Origin: Mauremys mutica
Lineage: Eukaryota; Chordata; Testudines; Geoemydidae
DNA length: 64,000 nt
NCBI RefSeq assembly: GCF_020497125.1
Contig: NC_059084.1
Location: 6,103,501-6,167,500 of the forward strand
Reading direction: 5' to 3'
Position numbers and translations under genes: made by a program. The notes below the pieces were generated by a model, which made no database searches, was not told the origin of the DNA, and saw nothing but the letters and a program-made list of their open reading frames with translations. Of the stretch, positions 13,483 to 24,400 are shown one piece after another (the stretch's first letter is position 1; each line of letters starts with the position of its first letter).

Positions 13483-13746
13483 AACAGGGCAAAACCAATT
13501 CAAGTGATGGAACTCCAGGCCCAATGTCTCATGGTCCCTATGTTTGAACTTTATTCTATTGGCCTCATTTCACATAGTCCAACATATAATCAGCCCCTGC
13601 CACTTCTACAGCCACACTGTTCAGTCTTATTACTTTTGACTTAGACAGGTTGTATACACTAGTTCTATCATTCACTCTACAGCAAAATTTTGATTTAGTA
13701 CAAGATGATGGACAGTTATAAAGTGTCTTCTGGAAAATTTCTGCAA

Positions 13747-13960
13747 AAAGAACAGGAGTACTTGTGGCACCTTAGAGACTAACAAATTTATTTGAGCATA
13801 AGCTTTTACGGGCTACAGCCCACTTCATCGGATGCATGTTGTGGAAAATACAGTAGGAAGATATATATATACACACAGAGAACATGAAGCAATGGGTGTT
13901 TCTGTTTCCCACCAATTGTGTCAGCTCCTCATTAGTTAAAAGGAAAAAATGGTAGGTCAG
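13747..13960 (-). mobile_element. Penelope-like element fragment with degenerate hammerhead-ribozyme motif
   Basis: The left end (AACAGGAGTACTTGTGGCAC on plus) is the very common terminal segment of turtle Penelope-like retroelements, whose coding direction is minus here. On the minus strand, CCGATGA (13831-13825) is followed by a stem with loop TGTA and then AAAAGC. This matches the hammerhead core CTGATGA-stem II-GAAA with both core boxes mutated. The continuation to about 13960 is diverged. No protein-coding part is present. Confidence 0.6.
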
Positions 13961-14635
13961 CCAGAATTTCCTACACTTTTACTCCAGGAACTGTAAAATG
14001 CTGCAATGGAAAAACATGCAAGTCGCAACATATGGTAGTTAACTTACACCCCTGCAGTGACTGTGTTCATTGCAAGGCACGTGGCTGTGTGAAACAATTG
14101 CAATTTGCCGTTGAAAATCTGAAAGCTTCAGCATCTTGCTTCTCATTTCCATTTTATATAGATATTTTCATGGAAAAATATCCACATTTTGAAATTATGT
14201 TGAGGTAAGGATCAACCTTCATATCAAAAAAATGCAAAGCCCACCTTTTTATGAATGCCTGATGCAAAGCCAACAATTCGGGACTTGCCAAAAAGGCCCT
14301 GAATTAAAATTAGGAATATTAATTTTTTTAACTGTTCTTTATTTATTATGCCAGCAATCTTTCCCATAGCTCTGCTAGGAAGATCAGAGGCAAAGAGGAT
14401 GCCATCTGGAGGAATAATATTGAATTGTACATGGGTTTCTCCACTTCAGCAAAGATTAAGCTGGATCCAAAGTCCATTAAAGAAAGAAAGCAAAGTGATT
14501 AATAACACCGGGCTCTTATATAATGCCTTTCAATATAAAAAATCCCATTTACATTAATGGGTGTTAGATCAAACCCATTACAATATTCTGATTCAGACAG
14601 AAGATTGCACCTTTAAGCTTCAGTGGGGAGAGTAA

Positions 14636-14810
14636 TACACCTCTACCCTGATATAACACGACCTGATATAATGCTGTGAAGCAGCGCTCTGTGCGGGCGG
14701 GGCTGTGTGCTCCGGTGGATCAAAGCAAGTTCGATATAACGCGGTTTCACCTATAACGCAGTAAGATTTTTTGTCTCTCGAGGACAGGGTTATGTCAGGG
14801 TAGAGGTGTA
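14636..14810. mobile_element. mariner/Tc1-type MITE
   Basis: TACACCTCTACCCTGATATAAC at the left is mirrored by an inverted GTTATGTCAGGGTAGAGGTGTA at the right, with TA at both outer edges, as expected for TA target duplications of mariner-class elements. The interior repeats GATATAAC/ATATAACGC blocks. About 170 bases, non-coding. Confidence 0.75.
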
Positions 14811-14874
14811 TATTTATCGTGTTTATCAAGTGTTGACTCAGAAAATTACCCAAGGGTAAGAACTACACCTGCAT

Positions 14875-15090
14875 CCTTATGGCTTAGTGCATAGAGCACT
14901 AGACTAGGACTCAGGAGACCTGGGTTCTGCTACAGGCCTGCTGGGTTACCTTGGGTAGGTCACGTCACCTCTGTGCCTCAGTTTCCCCACCTGTAAAGTG
15001 AACACAACAATACTGAGCTTCTGGGTAAAATGTTTTGAGATCCACAGCTGGAAAGTGTGGATGAAAGTCAGGCAGTGTTATCCCTCCCCC
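14875..15090 (+). repeat. tRNA-derived SINE, MIR/CORE type
   Basis: A tRNA-like head (GGCTTAGTGCATAGAGCA as A box, CTGGGTTCTGC as worn B box) is followed by the conserved middle 'ctgtgcctcagtttccccacctgtaaagtg' region and a tail with TTTTGAGATCCACAG. Related copies in this window: 36850, 41703, 53080 on plus; 34535, 35360, 42285 on minus. Confidence 0.65.
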
Positions 15091-15404
15091 AACAGCAGGT
15101 GAGTGAGATTTCAGACCCTAAGGGTTAACTGCTGAACAGAAAACCGCCTCCCATGTTGTTCCACCTGTTTATTTCTGCCATTAATGGTGCAAGCATTCAG
15201 CCATGCAGAGGTGAGGTGCAAGATACTGACAGGACCAATATGACATCATCCCTTCTGACAGCACAGAGCCTCAGGCCTGTGGATTCCTTTCTCCCATTAT
15301 TTTTCTCAGGGAAGAAATTCATGGACATTACATAGAGCACATGATACCTATTTCCCAGTCACTAGGATTTCCTGAGGAGGTGGAATTTGCCACCTTTCAA
15401 AGTG

Positions 15405-15560
15405 GGTCTAATAATAATAACATTGTCATTATTATAATATAGGAGTAGCACTCAAAAGCTCCAATCAGGCTCAGAGTTCTGGGTACTGCACAAATGCATC
15501 AGGAAATTGTCCCTGCCACATAATCATAGATGGTCTAATTTAAAACGATGCAACAAGCTA
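15405..15560 (-). repeat. dispersed repeat with (TAA)n end
   Basis: It begins with TAATAATAATAACATT and continues with segments that are the complement of the copies at 25622 and 55786 (CACAATGGGG and 'ggactgtct' regions). Three copies of one family in a single window support a repeat call. Confidence 0.45.
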
Positions 15561-18107
15561 ACATCAACAGTAGGAAGGGATGAAGCTAGCAGCAAAAAGA
15601 GCCAGCAAGAAGAGCATGCATTTACATTGTCTGGCTTAGCTGGTTCCTGATCATTAAAAACACTGAATTCATTTATATTAGCAACCTTCTCCCCTAGCCA
15701 TTGTCAATTTGCAATTTCCCATCAGTATCAAGTGCAATTTGAAGTGGGATTTGAAAGTTAGCACCGGATGACATTTTCCAAGTTTGCAATAGAAGTTTTT
15801 CAAAAATTTTATTTTCAACCAAAGAAAATTAGGTTTTCTACAAAATTGGCATTTTTTTCAAGCAGGTCTGCTGAGGTGCAGTGTTACGGCCTAGCTCAGA
15901 GAGGATTTTCCATTCACAGGAGGCTGCATGAGAAAAACCACAAAGATACTGATGGGAGAAGATAACAGGTGAAGCCAGCATCCTTGACCGAGTGGAATTT
16001 CCCTTCAGAAATTGACACACCTGGAGCTGGTAAACTCAGTTAGTTCTAAGCTTCCCAAACACCTTCCAGAGTCAGTCACCTGCTCCAAATCCCAGGAAGA
16101 GATACCTGCTTAGCATCATGGGGTGACTTGCTATCTCAGGACTTGAACATTTCTAAAAATCAGACTTGAAAAAAAAACACCCATGAAAAGGTGCGACAGC
16201 TGGTTGGGAATTTTTCAAAAAAGTGTGGGGTTTGGGGTGAAAAATGCCTTGTTACGGACACCAAAACACTGTGTGGGATGCTTTTCCAGCACCTGCCACA
16301 CTTTTGATTATGTAGTCGGGGCTGCATGTTGTGCTGTATAAAACGAGCAAAGGGACAGGACTCCTCTAAACCAATATTTTCTCACGCCCCCTGCAAGGCA
16401 CATAGCACCTTTGATTTCGCTCCTGTATTTACCTTCACCATGTTCAACAGGTAAATTGAAGAGAATTTAAAGATGCTGTTAATAGGATTCCAAAGGGACT
16501 TGGAAGCTGCAGAAAGATTAGGAGAGAAAAACCTCAAAGGAATACTAAGGTACTAGGTTCTCTTACAGCATGAAAATTCCCCAAACCATAGATAAGCTTA
16601 GTACCAGTTTGGTACAAGCGTATAAACACAGAAACAGCTAGGGAAACACAATCCAGACAACCAGGATTATCATCAAACCTTCAGCTGTGAGCTAAGAAAC
16701 CCTTCTAACTACTTCACTCATAAGAAATTCCCTCAGGTTGTGTGCCACAAAAAATTCACTCAAGATCAAAACTCTCTAATGGAATCATTCACTATCTACA
16801 GAGCATCAAATGATTATAAGAAAGACATTCCTGTCAGTTCTGGGGGAATTTAGACTTCATCACAGGATAACATGAGTCTAAAAGTTACTTCACCTTAAAG
16901 AGACCAAAGTTCTAAGCTTTCAGGACCTGCTGTCGCTATGGAATTGAGAGCTGTACAAAACCATCAAACTTTGGCTAGGTCAGTGCACTAGCTGGGACTT
17001 TCACAAAGTTTTCAAGTCTATAAGAGTTCTTTATTCTGTCAAGAGAAAGGAAAGATTATAGGCAAAAAAGCACACTCTACAAAACCATACAGCCCCCTGT
17101 AGCCTAGCACAGAGAAATCGAAACAGCTTCAAAACCAACAAGGATCTGTCACAAACCTTTGCTTTTCAATTTGTTTTCCCTGAAGTTGGCTGGGGAGGTG
17201 CAAAGAATCCGACTACATTCTTGATCCCTGACAAAGGAAGCCAGCACTTCGCCCGCCTCTCAGAATAGTTGAAAGATTTCTCGACTGCTGACAGAGAGAG
17301 AGGAAAAGAGAGAGAGGACGCACTATTGATTTCTCCCCACCCTCTTTACGCACCAAGCACAGAACAACACTTCAGATTTGGACTGCTACATATGGCTGAT
17401 CAAACCTGGTTTGTAAAATAGATTATTTTATTTTTCTGCAAACCATGCTTGAGTTTGTTAAGCATATTGGGAGGGCTCAAATACTGACCATCCAGCAAGG
17501 AGGAGATCTATGAATTTCTTTGGAGTGCAGCAAGGAAGGCAAAATGGAATTCCCTTGCATTTTACTAACTCAGAATTAGAGATTGCTTCAAGCTGGACAT
17601 TTCCACATCTGATTAAGTTGCCTGAACGTTTCAGAGGCCCTAATCCTGCATGTCCTTGAGCGAAGTTAAGCACACCTGTAAGTTTTGCAAGCCTGGGACC
17701 CAAATCGTGGGAGCAGAGTTTGAGGCTACTTATTAACTGCTGGGTCAAATTCTGGCCACAAATTGTGGAAGTTTCACAACATTAGCAGCGCGTGCAAGAT
17801 TTACACTGTTCTCAGCCAAAATCCCGTGAAAACAGTAGTGTTAGTGAAATACTGTCAGCTTTTGTAGCTGACCTATCGCCAAAGTTAGAGAGTCAGGTTC
17901 GCAACTGGAGATTATTCTGAAAGAATCCTCTTCTCCCACCAGCAGCACTGTCAAGGTTCAATGAAAGGTCTAGAGTTTGGACCCACTGCCCAGAATACAT
18001 CAGATGACAGTGACATCCTTACTGCGGCATAATTTTAGACTAGATTGTAGAAGAGATCTCCAGTGATTAACAGTGGCACAATTAGATTATCCTAGTGTGG
18101 CACAATT
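15561..18107. other. intergenic, no gene recognised
   Basis: AT-rich sequence without coding signatures or clear repeat boundaries. Open frames are short and unsupported. Confidence 0.45.
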
Positions 18108-18260
18108 AGAGCTGGTGAAAAAGCTGGAATTTCCATTGCATGGGAAATTCCAACATTTTGGAATTTTCTTTCATCCTGAATCAGAATGAAAAGGCAAAAG
18201 TTTTCCACACAATGAAATTTCTGAAAAGTTTCATTTCAGAAATATGAAAAAATACATAAA
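18108..18260 (+). repeat. AT-rich repeat starting with AGAGCTGGTGAAAA
   Basis: After AGAGCTGGTG come GGAATTTCC/GGAAATTCC palindromic blocks and TGAAATTTC runs, like the other members of the AT-rich family in this window. Confidence 0.45.
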
Positions 18261-19539
18261 AGTGCTTTATTTCATACTTTTACTATTACACAAATTATTA
18301 TAATATAATACAGTTCATGCAAAAACTGAAACAAACAGCTTCAAACTTAACAAAAGAAAACAAAGTGTGTTTCATAATTCCTTCACTCTAATCCACTCAC
18401 TTCTCCCTTTAACTAAAGCAATTTACTTTTCTCGGAACTCCCATGGATTTTAAGAGCTACCTATAGTTGCTACTGTTTATCCTAAAATTAAAAGTATGCA
18501 TGAAATGGAACACTGTGCCCCACCCTCATCTGAACATTGGGAAAAAATCTTGATCCAGATCAAAACTTCATTCCTAGGTTTTGGGCCTCTGAGCTCAGTT
18601 CTGGATCCAAAGAAAGGCTGGTATGGTATCCCTCTCTACCTGCCTTGAGATCACTGCATGGGAACCTGACAACATGGACCTTTACTGGCCTTTCCTACAC
18701 TTAGAGAGAACCCTACAATTTGGAGTAGATCCTAGAGTTGACACACTACTTATGCATCCAAGTCAAACTGGAGTTTAAACGAGTGTATCTGTTAAGATGC
18801 TCTGGGTACCAATCAGCTCTCTTTGCATGCGGTTTATTTCACCTAGCTGGAAATGGGAACTGCCAGCATCTTGATAAATGGATTGAAAGACTGCCCAGTT
18901 TCCCAGTAGTGCCTGCGAGGACCTCTGTGTATCCTCCACTACAGTATCTTGCTGTCCGATATTACAGTGATTTGCTGAGCAGTATCACAACAAATCCCTA
19001 TGCTAGCTGCACCAGTGATAGGGGAATGAATAGTTGTCTTTCATCAACAGCAGAGGCACTGCAAGGGGCCGCAGTAAAACCACAGAGCAGCCATTTCTAC
19101 AGCCATGTCCATTTATGATGCACACTTGGGAACAGATTTTTACAAGTCCTCAGCATCTACAACCAGGCTCAGATTTTCAGAAGGTCAGCTCCAATTTAGG
19201 CCCCAAATGACATGAGTTACTGGGCTGCCCACCTGACTGATAGACAAGCTTTTTGGACTCTCTAGTTGCCTGGCTAGCTGACTGGGCATATTTCATGTCA
19301 GAGATGCAGCAGGAATCTTTCAGTGTTCCCAAAATAAAATATTGCAGAATTTCAGGTCTGGAAAAAAACAAAACTGAGTTTTTGGCTTTTTTGTACCATT
19401 CCAGGATGAAAAGAGTCCAAGAAATTTTCCCTCCCCCCAACCCCCCCAGGACAGAAATTCCATTTCCCAGCCAGCTCCAGTGATGAATTAACTCACAAGT
19501 GTTGCGAGCGAAGGCATATTTAGGACTGACAGAAGCCTG

Positions 19540-19982
19540 TTGTAGATTTGACAAGTCGGTCCTGATAACATTTAACAGCGTAAGCATAAGTAGAAGAGTG
19601 TATGTGTAAGAAACTGCAGAGTAATCCTGTTGAGTGTTGTGCACATGTAAGAAATTGCTAAGCAATCATGTATGAGAGGACAAGAAAAGATAAAGTAACT
19701 AATAAGCTAGAAAAGACCGGTTTGAACTCCCACTAAACCTCTACTGACAGAGGAAGAGATTTAATGTGGAAATGAGAGACTAATACATATGTATAAGATA
19801 ACAAAAAAGTTATAAAGAAGTTTGTGTAACAAAGGGAGGTTGAAGCTATATTGTATCATTGACTGTGAAGAGATCATCCTGATAAGCTTCCCACTTGTGA
19901 GTAACTGATCACCACTCTGAGTGTTTTGCCTTAATAAATATTCGTTGGACCTAGCTGCTGAGTAAGTGACTCTCAATCCAAC
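19540..19982 (+). mobile_element. probable solo LTR
   Basis: The block starts TGTTGTAGATTTG and ends CTCAATCCAACA. AATAAA lies about 50 bases before the end, in the order expected for U3-R-U5. No matching duplication was found in the flanks, and no internal retroviral sequence is present. The minus-strand open frame across its left part looks spurious. Confidence 0.35.
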
Positions 19983-20307
19983 AGGGTGAAATCTTGTCCT
20001 CAACGAAATAAATTGCAAAAATTCCATTGACTTCTATAAAGCCAGGTTTCCATCCCTAATGCTTAGAATCAGATTTCTCTGGCACAAATGCCCTGCCACT
20101 GATTGACCCTGGAACCTGGAACAGAGTTTTAACACATCACTAATTTCTCTTCACTTCAAGCAATCCTAGGGACAAATTGTCAGCACGATGCACAGTCAAC
20201 TGAAGACCAGTTTCTCGTTATGATTAATAATATGCTGCATCTAATTCACTCCATAGTGGGCTGTGCATATATAATCTCCACTAGGATTTGCATCACCCTT
20301 AAAAGAA

Positions 20308-20381
20308 AGGAACAGGAGTATTTGTGGCACCTTAGGGACTAAAATTTATTTGAGCATAAGCTTTCGTGGGCTTCATCAGAT
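20308..20381 (-). mobile_element. Penelope-like element fragment, hammerhead core boxes intact but stem II deleted
   Basis: The same terminal segment as at 13747. On the minus strand CTGATGA (20379-20373) and GAAAGC (20365-20360) are both perfect, but only AGCCCAC lies between them. Compared with the consensus as I recall it, ten bases forming one arm and the loop of stem II are missing. The fragment lies about 1 kb downstream of the DEPTOR-like stop codon, probably outside the transcript. Confidence 0.6.
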
Positions 20382-20699
20382 ATCAGTTTTATGAGACATT
20401 ACACCATTAGAGGGAGGCATGTTGTGCACTGAAGAAAGTGATGGAAGAGGAACTATCTAATCAAATATGAAAACACTGACAAATCAGCATCTAAACAGAT
20501 TTTATTTAAAAAAGACACTTTCAGCTACAGTAGTTTTAAAAATATAGTTTAAAAAGACATTTTCAAAAAATTAAATGTTGGAAACCTCTTAGATGCTTCA
20601 AAAATAAAAGTTATTTCCCTTGAGTATGTCAACTTCCATCTGGAAAAGGGGTCTCTTTCCTGTTTATAAGGAAACGTAACTCACTGGGGCATTCTTTCC

Positions 20700-20705
20700 T
20701 TTATT
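20700..20705 (-). terminator. candidate polyadenylation signal of the DEPTOR-like gene
   Basis: The minus strand reads AATAAA here, about 590 bases after the stop codon. It would give a 3' UTR of roughly 600 bases. Further AATAAA motifs lie downstream (near 20511 and in repeats), so the true cleavage site is uncertain. Confidence 0.3.
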
Positions 20706-21293
20706 TCTTGATGTGGTCACCAGCGCCATGTACTGCATCATCTGGAGTGTGTACAGCTTTCAGATAAGGCGTTTTTAGCTGACTCTGCGTGCTGGGCAGT
20801 CTCCTGAGCTCAGATATTCTGCTCAGGGTCATCACACGGAATGGTAGGTTTTTTAAACAAAACCAACAAGCTTCTCATCACTTACCGGTTCCTGGAGATC
20901 AAACAAACTCAGTTAAATTCTTACTTAACTTGCGACTTGACCTCAGGTCCTTGTAGGTGAAAGGACCATGTGCGCTAAGGACCCAATCCTGAGCGTGGCC
21001 AAGCACTTCCATTGACTCTAAAAGGAGCTGTGGGTGCTCATCATCTCTCAGGATTAGGCACTGAGCCACAAATACCTCAGTCCTGTCTGAGCCCAAGAGA
21101 CCTGCCCCATGAGATTCCAATTACTTAAGACAAGTCAAAATGTCAGGCTACATTTCAGGCCTAGTCTCTTAGAATGAGAGACCAGGTTTGGTCCGTCCCC
21201 TAATTTTAGCAGACTCATGTAACTGATCACTCCATCCTTTAGTAGCTGAAGCATCCCGCCTCTTGGAACAGTGATGAGGAGAGGATTCTTCAC

Positions 21294-21419
21294 TTATTCA
21301 ACGGCTTCCATGACCTCCAGAACAAGCGTTCGTGGTCCCGTCATTATGAGGCTGCTGATGGTCGGATAGTCCAAATGCAGAACGTACATTCCGTTCACAG
21401 AGAAAACAAACTGACACAC
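21294..21419 (-). CDS. DEPTOR-like: DEPTOR-like exon 9 (end of PDZ, stop codon)
   Basis: The exon encodes residues 358-398, [10 protein letters not shown] through [15 protein letters not shown] and the C-terminal EVMEAVE, then TAA at 21296-21294. The acceptor is ctctctccactgcag. Length and ending fit the DEPTOR PDZ, although the last residues differ from the human EC terminus as I recall it. Confidence 0.94.
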   Translation of the reverse strand: MCQFVFSVNGMYVLHLDYPTISSLIMTGPRTLVLEVMEAVE

Positions 21420-24400
21420 CTGCAGTGGAGAGAGAGGAATGTTTTACAGTGATCTGAGCAGGTGCAGTTACAGTGCAATCACAAGAGTGAGACTTTGTGA
21501 TGACGCTATCGCTTACCAAATCCTACAACCAGAAAGCATTTTATACACTTTATAAATTGCACTAATAGTCACTGGATTCTTAATGGTAACCCAAGGGATT
21601 TATATTGGGAGCAAATGGTGAATGCAAAGCCCCCTTTATGAGCAGGTGACGTACATGTAAAAAGCTGACAGTGAGACTTAATATTTGCTATTTTTTTAAA
21701 ATAATGAGAATAGAGGAAAGGGTCAGATGAAATGAGCTCTTGAGCAAATGGAACAAATTCACTTGCACCTGTTCCCTTCCAATCCTGCCTGAAGCATATG
21801 AGCAAGTCTAACTGTTTCTGTCTCTGAAGAATCTTATTACTTCAAATATCCCAGCAAGTGACTTGAAGGATAAACAAGACCTGTACAAAAATTGCTCCTC
21901 GACTGCTGGGGGATTTATGAATTTCCTCTTTCCTTTACTCTTAGAAATTGATCTTCAACCAGAGCACAAAGCCCATTTATTCTTGGTTTGCTGGTCTAAA
22001 ATGGTTTTCAGAAGCTCAGCTCATTGCATACAAGCTGGAATCAGCAGAGCAATTACAAGATGAATGAAGGCAAACTCTTCTCTCTGTTCCCAAAGGGAAT
22101 GCTTTATCACTGCAGAGTCATTCTGCAGCTTTCACATGCAAAGAAAAAGAATTCCACGTACAACTTTCTTTTTAGTAAGACAGAACACACATTACCCCAG
22201 GAGCTTTAACACTGGGTGTTTCAAAGCAGTGTGCTGCTCTTTCTCTGCATTAAATAATTTATATGCAGTATATTAACAATTAGAGCTGATTGGGAATTTT
22301 CAACTGAAAAGTTTTTTTTGGATATTTGTTTTTTGTTTTGTTTTATTGACAGAAAACGTCTCCACAAAATCAAAGTCCCACAGGAAAAAGCTGAATATTT
22401 TTTGACAAAATTGAAAAATTTTCGTCAAGAAAACTGAAACAATTTTCAGGTTGACCCAAATCTAAACATTCTGATTTCTTAACCTGAATCAAAATGTTTT
22501 GGTTTGGGTCAATTCAACATTAGCTTGTGTCTGTCTGAGTTGCTGCAATGCCTCATGCGAGTTTTAGTTCAGGCATCTCATGCCCCCATCCTTATCTGAG
22601 GGCTGGGTTCTAGACTGGACTAAATCAATCCTCCATGATGTACCACAATTCCCCCCTCCCCAGTTGAACGATCACAATGCATCATGGGAGTTGTAGTCCA
22701 TCCGGGGAGACTGGCTCATAGCAGAGAACCAGGGCATGAGGCATCTGAATACAAATCTCATGAAGCTCAGGTGGGTTTCTGTGTAAAACCAAGCCATAAC
22801 AACAAAAACATTTCCAAGTAGAAATTTTTCTGAACTTCCCATCCCGTGGATGGTGTCAATATTTTGACTTTTCATCCTGACTGAGGACAAAGATCAATGT
22901 TGAAATCCCAGTTACAGAAGGGAAAGAACAGGTCGTTTTCTAGTGAATACCTAACACGCTGGCAGTGTGTGTGTCACATCTCTCTCAGCAGCTGGTGTGC
23001 TAGAGGATAACAGCCTATTAATGCTACCAGCTAATGAGTTACTCCTTTAGTTGAAGTAGTAGAGGTCTGTGCTGCAGTGCTGAAGGTCCTGGGTTTGAGC
23101 CCTGTTGTCAAGCCACATATGGGGAGAATCATTACAAAAAAGATGCTGATGAAACCGAGGATGACAACATTGACTAGAGGCAGATCCAGCCAAGGGCAGG
23201 CACTGTGCAAACCTCCCTCACACGGCAGTGACAAAGCACAATTGTGTCTTGCAGCATCTCTGGTGTGTTGTTCTAGGTCTCTCCTGAACAGAGCACAATA
23301 GCCACAGCATTCAAAATTCTTCTCCGAAATAAACTCATCAGGCGACCTACAAGCCCAGAGTCAGTGTCAAGCTCCCACAGAGTAGTATGTGACACAGGTA
23401 TTTGTTGACACCGGTCTGTAGAGGTAATGGAATGTAATGGGCCATGCAATGTTTCCCTCTACACTGGCTCTCCCCGCACTCCGAGGTTTAGATCAGAGCA
23501 GCAACAGCCACAGCTGGGTCTTCATAAGCCCTTGAAAAGAGACAGGCCCCGGCCACCTTAACACACAGAGGTCCCATTGCTGGCAAGGAGGCGCATGCTT
23601 TGCAATCCTCACTCCAAGCGTCCCAGGGACTCCTACAGCTTTGAAACCTAGTACTGAGTGATGACTGAATTCACTCGCCCTGCAGTCAGTGGATTAATGC
23701 CGGGGATGAATTTGGCCCAACACATTTGATCAGCATACAAGTGATATCACATGCTACACCAGGAAGAAACAGATTATACAGTACCTTCATGCCTGCTGCA
23801 GCAGCAGGTCCTCCTGGGTCCACAGCCTGGATATGGCAGGGTCTCCCTCCACGGACCACAAACCCCCAGCCCACAGCATCCCCCACAATCTACAAGCAGA
23901 ACAGAGGGACTGTAAGGGCCTCACAAAAATTGTCTTGCCTGCATGTAGATGACCACGCAAAGGAGTTCTGCTGAACTGAAGTGGTCAGCATTTAGCCTTG
24001 CCCCGTTATCACTGCCACTAGCGAATGCCCCACATACTCTACAGTGAGATAAACTCTAGAGTGGGCCAGCCAGCTTCAGAAAACATGTGCACACGTCTCT
24101 GCTTAGGGCACTTGACTGGGATGTAGAAGACCCAGGTTTGAATCCCCATTCTGCAGCAGATCTTGAACCCAGTATTCTCCCTCCCAAGTGAGCATCCTAA
24201 CCACAAGGCCACAGGTTGTTCTGTGGTGGGTTGCTCCAGTCTCTCCTCTTGAAGCTGTTCCACTGAGTATAAATACTTAAATATTCATTGAACCAAAGAG
24301 AAAGAATAACTCTTGAACCTGGTGATGAAGGCACTCATTGGTAGGTAGGAGAGGACTTAAATCTTCTCTCTGCCTGATTCAGAGTAGGGATTTAAATCCA

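Noticed and set aside
19177..19665. 162-codon minus-strand frame
   Set aside because: Overlaps the LTR-like block antisense, has no family resemblance, and shows no initiation or splice evidence.
23039..23112. Functional tRNA gene
   Set aside because: A and B boxes are recognisable, but acceptor and anticodon stems do not pair properly.
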